Shown: one piece after another, positions 41,899-50,650 of the stretch | Numbering within the stretch: position 1 is the stretch's first letter | How the letters are laid out: the number at the start of each line of letters is the position of its first letter | NCBI RefSeq assembly: GCF_045062745.1 | Contig: NZ_JBJGED010000004.1 | Coordinates: 124,001 to 188,000 of the forward strand | DNA: 64,000 nt | Direction: 5' to 3' | From: Paenibacillus_AA sp045062745 | GTDB taxonomy: Bacteria > Bacillota > Bacilli > Paenibacillales > NBRC-103111 | Translations under genes and position numbers: made by a program | Notes under the pieces: generated by a model | Seen by the model: only the letters and a program-made list of their open reading frames with translations | What the model was told of the DNA's origin: nothing | The model's database searches: none

Positions 41899-42396
41899 AT
41901 GTACACAACCATCGAACAATTCATCGAGGATTACCGCAATGAATCCGCAAGCACGCAGAAGCTGATGAACCTTCTCACCGACGAGTCCCTGAAGCAGGAA
42001 TTCGACGCGGGCCACCGGACGCTCGGCTTCCTCGCCTGGCACATCGTGCCGTTCGGCGGCCTGCTCAACTCGGCGGGACTCGAATTCCCTTCTCCGGAGG
42101 AAGGGAGCGAGCCGCCTGCATCCGCCGCGGTAATCGCGGAGACTTATGCAGCCGCGAGCGCAGCGCTGATCGAAGCGGTCCGCAAGCAGTGGACCGACGA
42201 GATGCTGCCGAAGTCGTTCCAGATGTTCGGTCAGGAATGGACGTACGGGCAAACGCTCGAGGTGTTCATCCGGCACGAGGTGCACCATCGCGGTCAAATG
42301 ACCGTGTTGATGCGTCAAGCGGGTTTGCCGCTCGCCGGAATGTACGGCCCGTCCAGGGAAGAATACAGCGCCTTCGGTATGGAAGCGCCACGCTGA
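41899..42396 (+). CDS. DinB-family protein (YfiT-like four-helix bundle)
   Basis: A 165-residue four-helix protein of the DinB/YfiT superfamily. Three histidines in the usual metal-binding places are seen: one in FLAWHIVP and two in IRHEVHHRGQM. Family members include bacillithiol-S-transferases and DNA-damage-induced proteins of unknown role. TGGAGG precedes the ATG at 41899; an upstream open stretch of 65 codons runs through promoter sequence and is not used. Terminators lie on both sides, so it is monocistronic. Confidence 0.88.
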   Translation: MYTTIEQFIEDYRNESASTQKLMNLLTDESLKQEFDAGHRTLGFLAWHIVPFGGLLNSAGLEFPSPEEGSEPPASAAVIAETYAAASAALIEAVRKQWTDEMLPKSFQMFGQEWTYGQTLEVFIRHEVHHRGQMTVLMRQAGLPLAGMYGPSREEYSAFGMEAPR

Positions 42397-42410
42397 TCCA
42401 TCGCAAACCG

Positions 42411-42443
42411 AAAGCTTGCCCTAAAATGGGTAAGCTTTTTTTT
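42411..42443 (+). terminator. Intrinsic terminator after the dinB-like gene
   Basis: AAAGCTTGCCC / GGGTAAGCTTT with a six-base loop and one mismatch, followed by a run of Ts. Confidence 0.88.
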
Positions 42444-42503
42444 GTTTGGAGTGGTGTCGAATAATCGGTGTGCGCGGGCTCCATTTGTGGGTCAAAAGTA
42501 GCA

Positions 42504-42533
42504 TTGACGCGTCATTTCGAAGCGTTTTATGAT
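42504..42533 (+). promoter_or_regulatory. Sigma-A promoter of the secreted polysaccharide-degradation genes
   Basis: TTGACG (42504-42509), 18 bases, TATGAT (42528-42533). The leader to the start codon at 42690 is about 150 bases. Confidence 0.65.
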
Positions 42534-42553
42534 GAACTTGGCATACGATATGA

Positions 42554-42570
42554 ACCGGATATGATCCGGT
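42554..42570. promoter_or_regulatory. Palindrome in the leader of the secreted-protein gene
   Basis: ACCGGAT-ATG-ATCCGGT, seven-base perfect arms, about 15 bases after the predicted transcription start. It could be the site of a local sugar-responsive repressor. Confidence 0.5.
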
Positions 42571-42633
42571 AGGAAGGAGGACAACGAGGCGGAAAACAAA
42601 CGAGCAGCAAATGAACCATCCGTCACGCAAGAT

Positions 42634-42647
42634 TGAAATCGCTTACA
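42634..42647 (+). promoter_or_regulatory. cre site (CcpA binding)
   Basis: TGAAATCGCTTACA matches the cre consensus TGWAANCGNTNWCA at all 14 positions. It lies downstream of the promoter, where CcpA acts as a roadblock, and 43 bases before a secreted polysaccharide-utilisation gene. Confidence 0.75.
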
Positions 42648-42689
42648 AAAGAATGAAAAAACGATCCTTAGAAAAGGAGACCCCTCATA

Positions 42690-45600
42690 ATGATCAGAAG
42701 AGTATTTGCTCTTGTGCTGATTGCAAGTCTAAGTCTAGGGTTAGTCCCGGTTTTCTCATCCGCCGCCTCGGCAGCGGAGTGCCTTTCTCCATCCTTAGCC
42801 AATCCGGGATTCGAAGAGCCCGTCGCGGGGACCAAAATTCCGAATTGGAGCTATTTCGGTCCGGCAAACACGACTGGAAACCTCGTTCAGGTGTCGAAGG
42901 AGAAAAGCCTCAACGGAACGTCCAGTCTCAAAATCGACAAAAGCTCGACCACCAACTCGTTGGGTGTAACGAGCGACCGGTTCGCGGTTACCCCTGGATG
43001 CACCTATACGGCCAAGAGCAATGTGTACTTAGAGTCGGGCGGCACCATCATGTATTTGCGTTTTTACGATAGCGCAGGCCGGCAAATCTCGGGAGCGGAC
43101 GCCACCGCATCCGTAACAACGCCCCTCAAGCAATGGAATCAACTGAGCGCCGAAGGAGTCGCTCCGGCCACAGCAGCAAAGGCGGAGATTCTGCTTTACG
43201 TTTCGGTAGCGACGAAAAGCACGCTTTATTATGACGAGGTTTCGGTGCAGATGAAGAAAACGTTCCAGCTTCCTTTTGAATTCGGCGCTCCCGTCAAGAT
43301 GGGCCCTGCGACCGTCACTTCCAATGCCGGCGCGGCAGCGGTCGGGGACGGCGAAATCTATGTGGCGCCGAGCGGGTCCCCCGCGATGTTTTATGCCTTG
43401 GATGCCTTGACCGGCGAAGTGAAGCACGAAGAGGCATTGCCGGGCTCGGATGTCGTGTGGGCCATGACGATGGGTCCGGACGGCAATGTGTATTTTTCGG
43501 GAACGCAGAATGCGATTCTTTACCGATACCTCCCCAAAGAGAAGAAGGTCGAGAATCTGGGGCTGAACCCGTCCAACAAATGGGTGTGGGATTTGGACGC
43601 GAGCAGCGACGGTAAAATTTTCGGCTCCACGTATCCGAACAGCAAGGCGTTCGTGTATGATATCGCTTCCGGGACGTTTCAAGACTTGGGCACGATCTAT
43701 CCGGGCCAGGACTACGTGCGGGGCGGCGGGGTCACAGATAAATACTACTATGCGGGCATCGGTGCCGTAGGTCACTTGATCCGCATCGACAGGGACACGC
43801 TGGAGAAGCAGGAAATCCAAACTCCCGCAACGGGAGCGGACACGTTCGTCTCCAACATCTGGTCTTATAACGGGTTATTGTTTATGGCTTACGGAACCTC
43901 CCTGGCGATTATGGACGAACAGAATACCGACGACGTGAAAAAGGTGATGAGCTGGAAGGACGCCGCCACCTTTGACGGGATGATTTCCTCCCCTTCACCT
44001 TTTAATCCGGATTTGATTTATTTCCGCAACAAGAATACGTCTGAACTGTGGACCTATAACACGAGAACGAATGAAACCCAACCTGTTGAACCAAGGGTCA
44101 AGGTCGACAACGGGGTGAAAAGCTACAAATGGATGAAGCTTGCCAGCGGGGAAAAGGCAGGGCGAACCGTCCTAGCTATCGTCCAAAGCCCTGTGTCTTA
44201 TTCCATCTATGACCCGGCCGACAACTCGATTGTGAACATTCCGCTCAACGTCAGCAAACAGGGGACCAATGTGCAAAGCCTGGAAAAAGGCCCCGACGGT
44301 AAAATCTACATGGGCGGGTACCAGGCCGGCATGAGCATCTACGATCCCGCGACCGGCGCGTTTGAACGTCAAGAGCTGGGGCCAGCCCAAATTGAGGGCA
44401 TTGGCGTCATGAATGGCAAGGTGTATTTCGGAATTTACGGCGGTGCCGTCATTTACCGGTATGATCCCAGCCAGCCTTACAACGCCAAAACGAACCCGGG
44501 GATTCTCCATGATATCGATGACGGACAAAGCCGGCCGTTTGCCTTTACCTCGGCGGGCAGCAAGCTGTTTATCGGAACCATCGCCGACTACGGCCAGCTG
44601 GCGGGCGCGCTGACGGTCTATGACGAGCAAGCCGGCACCTGGTCGGTGTACCGGGATATCGTAAAGGACCAAAGCGTCATCGGGCTCGCGTACCAAGAAG
44701 GCAAATTGTACGGCGGCACTACCATTTATGGCGGACTCGGTATCGACCCTGTTGCAACAGAAGCTAAAATGTTCGAATTCGACGTTGCCCAAGGCAAGAA
44801 AACAGGAGAGTTCGCTCTGAAGGTGCCCGGTGTACAAACGCCGATCATGATCGGTTCGCTGTCCATCGGCCCGGATGGACTTTTGTGGGGCATTGTTTAC
44901 GGCAAAGATGCGGCGGGTAATAATGCCTATGCGCTGTTTGCCATGAATCCGGCCACGAAAACGGTCGTGAAGAGCACGCTGTTCAAAAACGGAGCAACGG
45001 GCAGCACGTGGCGGCCCTATTACATGAAATGGAGTGACGACGGGCTTCTGTATACGACGATCGGCCGATATCTGGTCGTATTCGACCCGGAGACGCTCGA
45101 ATACAAGCAGCTTGTGAACGGCTACGTCAATTTGTTCACGTTGGCGGATGACGGCAGCATCTACTACTCCACAGCGAATGATGCGTACTTGGTTCATCTG
45201 CGGGTTCCGCTCAAGGAAGCGGCACTGGAAGCGCCCGCGTCGTTGCGAAAAGGCAATACGGCTCCGGTTACGGTAACCGGCAAGCTCGTGAACGGCAAGA
45301 ACGCCATTCTGGCTGGGGCGTCCATCGAATACGTCAGCAGCAATCCGAATGTAGTAACCGTACAAAACGGGGCGATGACCGCCGTTATGCCGGGAACGGC
45401 ACAGATTTCAGCTAAAGTCACCCTCGGCGGCGTAACCGTTCAGACCAACAAAGTTGCGGTGGAGGTGCCGGTTGAACTCGAGCAAGTCACCCTGTCTGCC
45501 GACCGTTCCGGCCTTAAACGGACGGAGACGGTAACCTTTGGCGTCTACGGTACGTTGAACACCGGAGAAGCTGCGGATTTAACCGGCGCAACCATCGAGT

Positions 45601-46019
45601 ACTTCAGCAGCAATCCTGCGGTAATTTCCCCGCACAGCGTCACATCTGCTGTCTATGAGACGGGTACGGCGAACGTTTGGGTGAAAGTGACGTTAAACGG
45701 CGTAACCGTCGAATCCAATAAAATCGCGATTACGGTGACGACGGATACAGAGTGGATGACCGGACTGATTCAGACCTATGAATCGAACGGAGAGCTCGAC
45801 CATCCGCTTGCCGCCCAACTGACGAACCGGTTGAGGCAGGCCGAGCAATTCAAGGATCAAGGGCTTTACGACCAAGGAATCAAACAATTGGAGGATTTCC
45901 TGAAGTCGCTGGATAACGAAGCGTTGAGCGGCCGCATCTCCGCGCAGGTCAAACGAGATTTGGCCTCGGATGCCAATGCTTTGATCACGCAGTGGAAGAA
46001 CTCTATGCAACAACAATAA
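42690..46019 (+). CDS. Large secreted protein: jelly-roll module, beta-propeller, Ig-like and FIMAH-type domains
   Basis: An 1109-residue exported protein. Residues 1-29 are a signal peptide ending SAASA. Residues about 33-190 resemble a carbohydrate-binding jelly roll (NPGFEEPVAGTKIPNW, YYDEVSVQM). Residues about 200-830 form a multi-bladed propeller (repeats such as MGPDGNVYFSGT, EKGPDGKIYMGG, SIGPDGLLWGIV). Two Ig-like (BIG2-like) domains follow (about 840-1025). The last 80 residues match the FIMAH-type module of Paenibacillus lyases. No catalytic motif was recognised, so it may bind or process the polymer cut by the next gene. AAAGGAG precedes the ATG; a cre site lies upstream. Confidence 0.8.
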   Translation: MIRRVFALVLIASLSLGLVPVFSSAASAAECLSPSLANPGFEEPVAGTKIPNWSYFGPANTTGNLVQVSKEKSLNGTSSLKIDKSSTTNSLGVTSDRFAVTPGCTYTAKSNVYLESGGTIMYLRFYDSAGRQISGADATASVTTPLKQWNQLSAEGVAPATAAKAEILLYVSVATKSTLYYDEVSVQMKKTFQLPFEFGAPVKMGPATVTSNAGAAAVGDGEIYVAPSGSPAMFYALDALTGEVKHEEALPGSDVVWAMTMGPDGNVYFSGTQNAILYRYLPKEKKVENLGLNPSNKWVWDLDASSDGKIFGSTYPNSKAFVYDIASGTFQDLGTIYPGQDYVRGGGVTDKYYYAGIGAVGHLIRIDRDTLEKQEIQTPATGADTFVSNIWSYNGLLFMAYGTSLAIMDEQNTDDVKKVMSWKDAATFDGMISSPSPFNPDLIYFRNKNTSELWTYNTRTNETQPVEPRVKVDNGVKSYKWMKLASGEKAGRTVLAIVQSPVSYSIYDPADNSIVNIPLNVSKQGTNVQSLEKGPDGKIYMGGYQAGMSIYDPATGAFERQELGPAQIEGIGVMNGKVYFGIYGGAVIYRYDPSQPYNAKTNPGILHDIDDGQSRPFAFTSAGSKLFIGTIADYGQLAGALTVYDEQAGTWSVYRDIVKDQSVIGLAYQEGKLYGGTTIYGGLGIDPVATEAKMFEFDVAQGKKTGEFALKVPGVQTPIMIGSLSIGPDGLLWGIVYGKDAAGNNAYALFAMNPATKTVVKSTLFKNGATGSTWRPYYMKWSDDGLLYTTIGRYLVVFDPETLEYKQLVNGYVNLFTLADDGSIYYSTANDAYLVHLRVPLKEAALEAPASLRKGNTAPVTVTGKLVNGKNAILAGASIEYVSSNPNVVTVQNGAMTAVMPGTAQISAKVTLGGVTVQTNKVAVEVPVELEQVTLSADRSGLKRTETVTFGVYGTLNTGEAADLTGATIEYFSSNPAVISPHSVTSAVYETGTANVWVKVTLNGVTVESNKIAITVTTDTEWMTGLIQTYESNGELDHPLAAQLTNRLRQAEQFKDQGLYDQGIKQLEDFLKSLDNEALSGRISAQVKRDLASDANALITQWKNSMQQQ

Positions 46020-46038
46020 GGTGCAATCGGGTCCAATG

Positions 46039-46065
46039 GGCTGCCGAAATTTTCGGCAGCCTTTT
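46039..46065 (+). terminator. Intrinsic terminator between the two secreted-protein genes
   Basis: GGCTGCCGAAA and TTTCGGCAGCC form a compact hairpin followed by four Ts. The lyase gene follows 53 bases later, so it may depend on readthrough. Confidence 0.8.
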
Positions 46066-46117
46066 GAACCGGTAGGAGGACGGAATAACAACATTTCCGG
46101 GAAGGAGTGGAAGATCA

Positions 46118-49100
46118 ATGCGGAAGAATACGGTGCTAGTCATGATTCTGATCTTGATGATCGGAGGATTCCCGACGGGGCTCTGGAATGCAAGATCGGC
46201 AGAGGCTGAGGGGACCGTTCAGACGAGCACAGCCGTTGCCGAGAATATCATGGAGAATGGCGGATTTGAAGATACGCTGGTCACGACCCGGAATAAATGG
46301 ACGGGCAATGTGGAGCCGGCGGGATGGTCGGAGTGGTATGCAGCGGGAAGCCTGAAGGCAACCGTGGATACGGCGGTTTACCAAGAGGGTAGCCATGCGC
46401 TCCGGCTGGAGTCGACCACGGGGGGCCGGGGGGCGGCATCGGCAACGGTGAATGTGATGTCCGGCCAAACCTATATGTTCAGCGTCTGGATGAAGACCGA
46501 CAACATTCAGTCTTCTACGGGCGGTGTTTTTACCCGGGTTCAGCTCCAGGACGCAACCGGCAAAAGGGTGGGAAATATCCTTTATACGGACATGTTGACG
46601 GGGAGCCAGGATTGGGTACAGAAGAAGATCGTGATCCAAGTGCCCGCGAATGCCAGCAAGTTGAAAATCGAACCTTTCTATGAGACCGGTACGGGCCGCG
46701 CGTGGTACGACGGGATGGAGCTAGTCCCTTATTATGGCTTAACAGGTCTTCTTCTGAATCGGAGTTATTTGGCGGTAGAACAAGATGAGGTTGTGCAACT
46801 TAACCCGATCTTCATTCCGGAGAACGCCACGAATAAGACGGTGATCTGGTCCAGCTCCAATCCTGAGGTCGCGGCAGTGAACAACGGAACCGTAACCGCG
46901 CTGAAGGAAGGATCAACCACGATTACGATCTCGACACCGGATGGCAAGCTATCCGCCAAGACCGAAGTGTTCGTGGAGCCCGCGGAGACGTTCACCCGTT
47001 TCGCCGAGCTTCGGCACAAATGGTTCGATAAGCTCATCGGAGACGCGTCGCCTGATTTGAACAATCCCAATGTGAAAAATTATGTGGACGGCTTGGTCAA
47101 CAGTGTAACGAATCCGGAGGGAACCGGGTTATGGGATACGTTCAACCGTTCCGCGGACCGGGCTTATCTATGGAGCAATCTAGACAGCACCACCCGCTCG
47201 GGCGATATTGTCGTAGGGTACGGCCGGTTGAAAACGATGGCGCTGGCGTACAACACTCCGGGGTCCAGCTTGTATAGGAACGAACAGCTGGCCGCGGATA
47301 TTGTCGGCGGATTGGACTGGATGTATGCGAACCGCTACAATGAACGATCGCTCGAATACGACAACTGGTTTCATTGGGAAATCAGCGGGCCCCAAAACTT
47401 GAATGACGTGGTCGTGCTCATGTATGACAAGCTGTCGGATACGCAAATCCAGAATTATATGCGAGCGGTGGACCGATTCGTGCCCACGCCTTATTATCGG
47501 ACGATCAACAACGCCCAAGAAACCGGAGCGAACTTGCTGGACAAGGTGATGGTGACGGCATTGCGCGGAATCATCGGCAGTATAAGCGTGAAGGCTGCTT
47601 TGGGTAGAGACGCCGTTAGTCCCGTGCTCCCGTATGTGAAGAGCGGAGACGGCTTTTACGAGGATGGCTCGTTTATTCAACATACACAGGTTGCCTACAC
47701 CGGAGGCTACGGACTCTCGCTGATTAGCCGCGTAGGGGATTTAATGTATGTGCTTCAGGGTTCCCCATGGGAGGTGACCGATCCGCAGCTGAACCATGTG
47801 TTTCGTTGGATCCGCGATTCCTTCGAACCGCTCATCTACCGGGGAGCCATTATGGACATGGTGCGCGGGAGAGAAATTGCCCGTCCCAACACGAATGATC
47901 ACACCGTTGGCCGCAATATCGTGGTCGGGCTATTGCGTGTAGCGGAAGGGGCTCCTGCCGACGAAAAGTTGAGGATCAAACGAATGGTCAAGGAATGGAT
48001 CCTGTCGGACACCACCTTTGCCGATTACAAACAAGGACTTACTTTATATGACATCCGTCTCATTGAGGCATTGTTGGCCGATGCTTCCATCGCTCCTCGC
48101 GGCGAACTCATCTACAATCATGTATTCGCGAGTATGGATCGGGCGGTCCATCTGCGTCCCGGTTTTGGATTCGGCATCGCGATGTTCTCCGACCGCATAT
48201 CCGCTTTTGAATATGGCAACAACGAGAACGCCAAAGGCTGGTATACGGGGATAGGCGCCACTTCCCTTTATACGAATGACCTGACCCAATATAGCGGCGG
48301 CTACTGGCCGACGGTCGACAGCTTCCGGCTGTCCGGTACGACAACGGACGGTTCCCACGGTGATCTGAAGAACTGGCAATTTTACCGCAACCCGAACAAC
48401 TGGGTAGGCGGAGCGTCCCTGAATGGGACCTATGGAGCGGTCGGCATGAACTTCTCGCTGGCCGAAACAACGGGAAGCAGTCTGGAAGGGAAAAAATCAT
48501 GGTTTATGTTCGATGACGAAATCGTCGCTCTGGGAGCGGGCATTACCAGCACGGACGACCGGAAGGTGGAGACCATCGTGGAGAACCGCAAGCTGCGGGA
48601 TAGCGGGGACAACCGGTTGATCGTGGACGGCCAGATCAAATCCAGCCAGCCAGGGTGGTCGGAAACGATGAGCAAGGTCCGCTGGGCCAGCCTGGAAGGC
48701 AACGTACCCGGATCGGATATCGGGTATGTGTTTCCGAAGGGGGCCGATCTATACGGCCTGCGCGAATCCCGCACCGGGTCTTGGAATGAGATCAACCCCG
48801 CCGGTTCTACGGACGCGATCACCAACAACTTCCTTAGCTTGGCCTTTAACCACGGAATTGGGCCGCAGGGCGCAACCTATTCGTATATCCTTCTTCCGAA
48901 CAAAAACGCGGCCGAAACCGAGTATTATAGCCAGCATCAGGATACGATCATTCTAAAAAATACGGCCGATGTTCAAGCGGTAAAAGAGAAGAGGCTGCAC
49001 ATAACGGCGGCTAATTTCTGGAATCCGGGGAGCGTTGAAGAGATCGCTTCGCACAATCCTGCCTCCGTCGTACTGGAGAAGCAGCGCGGTGTGTGGACGC

Positions 49101-49300
49101 TCGCCGTATCCGACCCCACCCAATCCCAAAACTCGATTACCGTGGAGCTGGGCCAACCGGGCTTGACCTTGTTAAGCAGCGACCCATCCGTACACGTACA
49201 GCAAACGGAAAATTCGCTAATCTTAGAGATCAACACGGCAGGTTCGCAGGGTCGTACGTTTACGGTCAAGCTCCAAAATACTCTTGAAAAGGTGGATTAA
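46118..49300 (+). CDS. Secreted polysaccharide lyase family 8 (hyaluronate/chondroitin/xanthan lyase)
   Basis: A 1060-residue exported lyase that cleaves uronic-acid polysaccharides by beta-elimination. Residues 1-30 are a signal peptide. A jelly-roll module (about 40-200; NGGFED, AWYDGMELVP) and a BIG2 Ig-like domain (about 205-285) come first. The alpha/alpha-toroid catalytic domain runs from about 290 to 650, with NWFHWEISGPQ, the active-site stretch DGSFIQHTQVAYTGGYG (His and Tyr) and RGREIARPNTNDH. Beta-sandwich domains extend to the end. Length and order are normal for PL8. GGAAGGAG precedes the ATG. The exact polymer is not determined. Confidence 0.9.
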   Translation: MRKNTVLVMILILMIGGFPTGLWNARSAEAEGTVQTSTAVAENIMENGGFEDTLVTTRNKWTGNVEPAGWSEWYAAGSLKATVDTAVYQEGSHALRLESTTGGRGAASATVNVMSGQTYMFSVWMKTDNIQSSTGGVFTRVQLQDATGKRVGNILYTDMLTGSQDWVQKKIVIQVPANASKLKIEPFYETGTGRAWYDGMELVPYYGLTGLLLNRSYLAVEQDEVVQLNPIFIPENATNKTVIWSSSNPEVAAVNNGTVTALKEGSTTITISTPDGKLSAKTEVFVEPAETFTRFAELRHKWFDKLIGDASPDLNNPNVKNYVDGLVNSVTNPEGTGLWDTFNRSADRAYLWSNLDSTTRSGDIVVGYGRLKTMALAYNTPGSSLYRNEQLAADIVGGLDWMYANRYNERSLEYDNWFHWEISGPQNLNDVVVLMYDKLSDTQIQNYMRAVDRFVPTPYYRTINNAQETGANLLDKVMVTALRGIIGSISVKAALGRDAVSPVLPYVKSGDGFYEDGSFIQHTQVAYTGGYGLSLISRVGDLMYVLQGSPWEVTDPQLNHVFRWIRDSFEPLIYRGAIMDMVRGREIARPNTNDHTVGRNIVVGLLRVAEGAPADEKLRIKRMVKEWILSDTTFADYKQGLTLYDIRLIEALLADASIAPRGELIYNHVFASMDRAVHLRPGFGFGIAMFSDRISAFEYGNNENAKGWYTGIGATSLYTNDLTQYSGGYWPTVDSFRLSGTTTDGSHGDLKNWQFYRNPNNWVGGASLNGTYGAVGMNFSLAETTGSSLEGKKSWFMFDDEIVALGAGITSTDDRKVETIVENRKLRDSGDNRLIVDGQIKSSQPGWSETMSKVRWASLEGNVPGSDIGYVFPKGADLYGLRESRTGSWNEINPAGSTDAITNNFLSLAFNHGIGPQGATYSYILLPNKNAAETEYYSQHQDTIILKNTADVQAVKEKRLHITAANFWNPGSVEEIASHNPASVVLEKQRGVWTLAVSDPTQSQNSITVELGQPGLTLLSSDPSVHVQQTENSLILEINTAGSQGRTFTVKLQNTLEKVD

Positions 49301-49311
49301 TCGTTGTATAG

Positions 49312-49338
49312 GCCCTGGACTCGCGTCCAGGGCTTTTT
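49312..49338 (+). terminator. Intrinsic terminator after the lyase gene
   Basis: GCCCTGGAC (49312-49320) pairs with GTCCAGGGC (49325-49333), followed by five Ts. Confidence 0.92.
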
Positions 49339-49388
49339 GCGGTCCTATGAATCTAGCGGAAATGTTATGTCTTCTGACCCAGTTGGTA

Positions 49389-49417
49389 TTGAAAATAGTA
49401 GATTTTCCGCATATGAT
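49389..49417 (+). promoter_or_regulatory. Sigma-A promoter of the nup operon with inverted repeat in the spacer
   Basis: TTGAAA (49389-49394), 17 bases, TATGAT (49412-49417). The inverted repeat GAAAAT-N5-ATTTTC (49391-49407) fills the spacer, so a protein bound there would block RNA polymerase. No purine-riboswitch sequence is visible in the leader. Confidence 0.7.
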
Positions 49418-49480
49418 TAGGAGTGAACTGTTACATACAGATTAGTTGCGGGTTTATTAACTCAGGGGGTGCTTGTTCTA

Positions 49481-50569
49481 GTGAAAAAAGGGATTGTGGC
49501 TTTAACCGTATCGGCTTTGGTGCTGAGCATGCTGGCAGGATGCGGAAGCTCGGACGGCTCGACGAATGGAAGCGGTTCCGCGAAGTTCAAGGTCGGCATG
49601 GTGACGGACGCCGGGACGATCGATGACAAATCGTTCAACCAAGGGACGTGGGAAGGCGTTCAGAAAGCCGCAAAGGAACTGAAGCTGGACAACAAGTACC
49701 TGAAGCCGACGGGGACGACAGAAGCGGACTATATGAAGGAAATCGGCAATCTGTACGATGCCGGATATAAATTCATCGTCACGCCCGGATTCAAATTCGA
49801 GACGGCGATTTTCAAATCGCAGGACAAGTACAAGGACGCCAAATTCGTCCTCATCGACGGCGCGCCGAATGCCGGCGACGGGAAGGCCGTCGTGAAGGAG
49901 AACACGGTGTCGATCTTCTTCGCGGAGCATGAATCCGGCTTCCTGGCCGGGGTAGCGACCGCGCTGCAGATCAAGGAAGGCCAAGCGGGCTTCATCGGCG
50001 GCATGGAGATTCCGGCCGTGCAGAAGTTCAACTGGGGCTTCCAGCAAGGCGTAGACTACGCGAACAAGAACTTGAGCACGAAGCTGACGATTAAGCCGGA
50101 GAATGTCATCTACCAGGGCTCGTTCGACAACGTAGCGGCCGGCGGTCAGCTGGCGGCTCAGATGTTCGACCGCGGCGTGAACGTGATCTTCGCCGCAGCC
50201 GGCGGCGTAGGCGTAGGCGCGATCAATGAAGCGAAGACTCGGGTCCAAGCGGGCAAGAAGGCCTGGATCGTGGGCGTCGACGTCGACCAATACAAGGACG
50301 GCGTGTACAAGGACGACAAGTCGGTCATCCTGACTTCGGCGATGAAGAAGATCGACCAAGCGGCCTACGACATGGTGAAGGCGGAGAAGGACGGCAAGTT
50401 CCCGGGCGGCAAGACGCTGACGTTCGATTCGAAGAACGACGGAGTAGGCATTCCGGAGAAGAACCCGAACTTGAGCGACGACACCGTGAAGAAGGTGCAA
50501 GATATCGCGAAGAAGCTGAAAGCCGGAGAGATCAAGGTAGCCGCCGAGAAGGGCAGCCTGATCAAGTAG
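49481..50569 (+). CDS. nupN: Nucleoside-binding lipoprotein, BMP family
   Basis: A 362-residue lipoprotein: signal peptide with lipobox LAGC (Cys20), a Gly/Ser linker, then the BMP/PnrA-like fold (VGMVTDAGTIDDKSFNQGTWEG; IDGAPNAGDGKAVVKENTVSIFF). It captures purine nucleosides outside the cell. Start is taken as GTG 49481, with AGGGGG upstream; GTG 49469 is in frame but sits on that sequence. It is the first gene of an operon matching NupN-O-P-Q (YufNOPQ). A terminator after it would make the lipoprotein more abundant than the membrane parts. Confidence 0.93.
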   Translation: MKKGIVALTVSALVLSMLAGCGSSDGSTNGSGSAKFKVGMVTDAGTIDDKSFNQGTWEGVQKAAKELKLDNKYLKPTGTTEADYMKEIGNLYDAGYKFIVTPGFKFETAIFKSQDKYKDAKFVLIDGAPNAGDGKAVVKENTVSIFFAEHESGFLAGVATALQIKEGQAGFIGGMEIPAVQKFNWGFQQGVDYANKNLSTKLTIKPENVIYQGSFDNVAAGGQLAAQMFDRGVNVIFAAAGGVGVGAINEAKTRVQAGKKAWIVGVDVDQYKDGVYKDDKSVILTSAMKKIDQAAYDMVKAEKDGKFPGGKTLTFDSKNDGVGIPEKNPNLSDDTVKKVQDIAKKLKAGEIKVAAEKGSLIK

Positions 50570-50587
50570 TCGAATAAATAACCGAAT

Positions 50588-50615
50588 GAGACGGACGCGC
50601 TCCGTCTCTTTTTTT
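50588..50615 (+). terminator. Partial terminator between nupN and nupO
   Basis: GAGACGGA (50588-50595) pairs with TCCGTCTC (50601-50608), followed by seven Ts. Lying inside the operon, it probably lowers expression of the ATPase and permeases relative to the binding protein. Confidence 0.85.
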
Positions 50616-50650
50616 AACAAGCGGGGTCCAGTAAGGGGAGGGCGACCATC

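Noticed and set aside
42455..42461. 0A box (TGTCGAA) upstream of the secreted-protein gene
   Set aside because: A single seven-base match more than 40 bases upstream of the likely promoter and near the terminator of the previous gene; chance occurrence is likely.
49418..49480. Purine riboswitch before the nucleoside importer
   Set aside because: The leader after the predicted transcription start is too short, and the conserved junction and loop sequences of purine riboswitches are absent.
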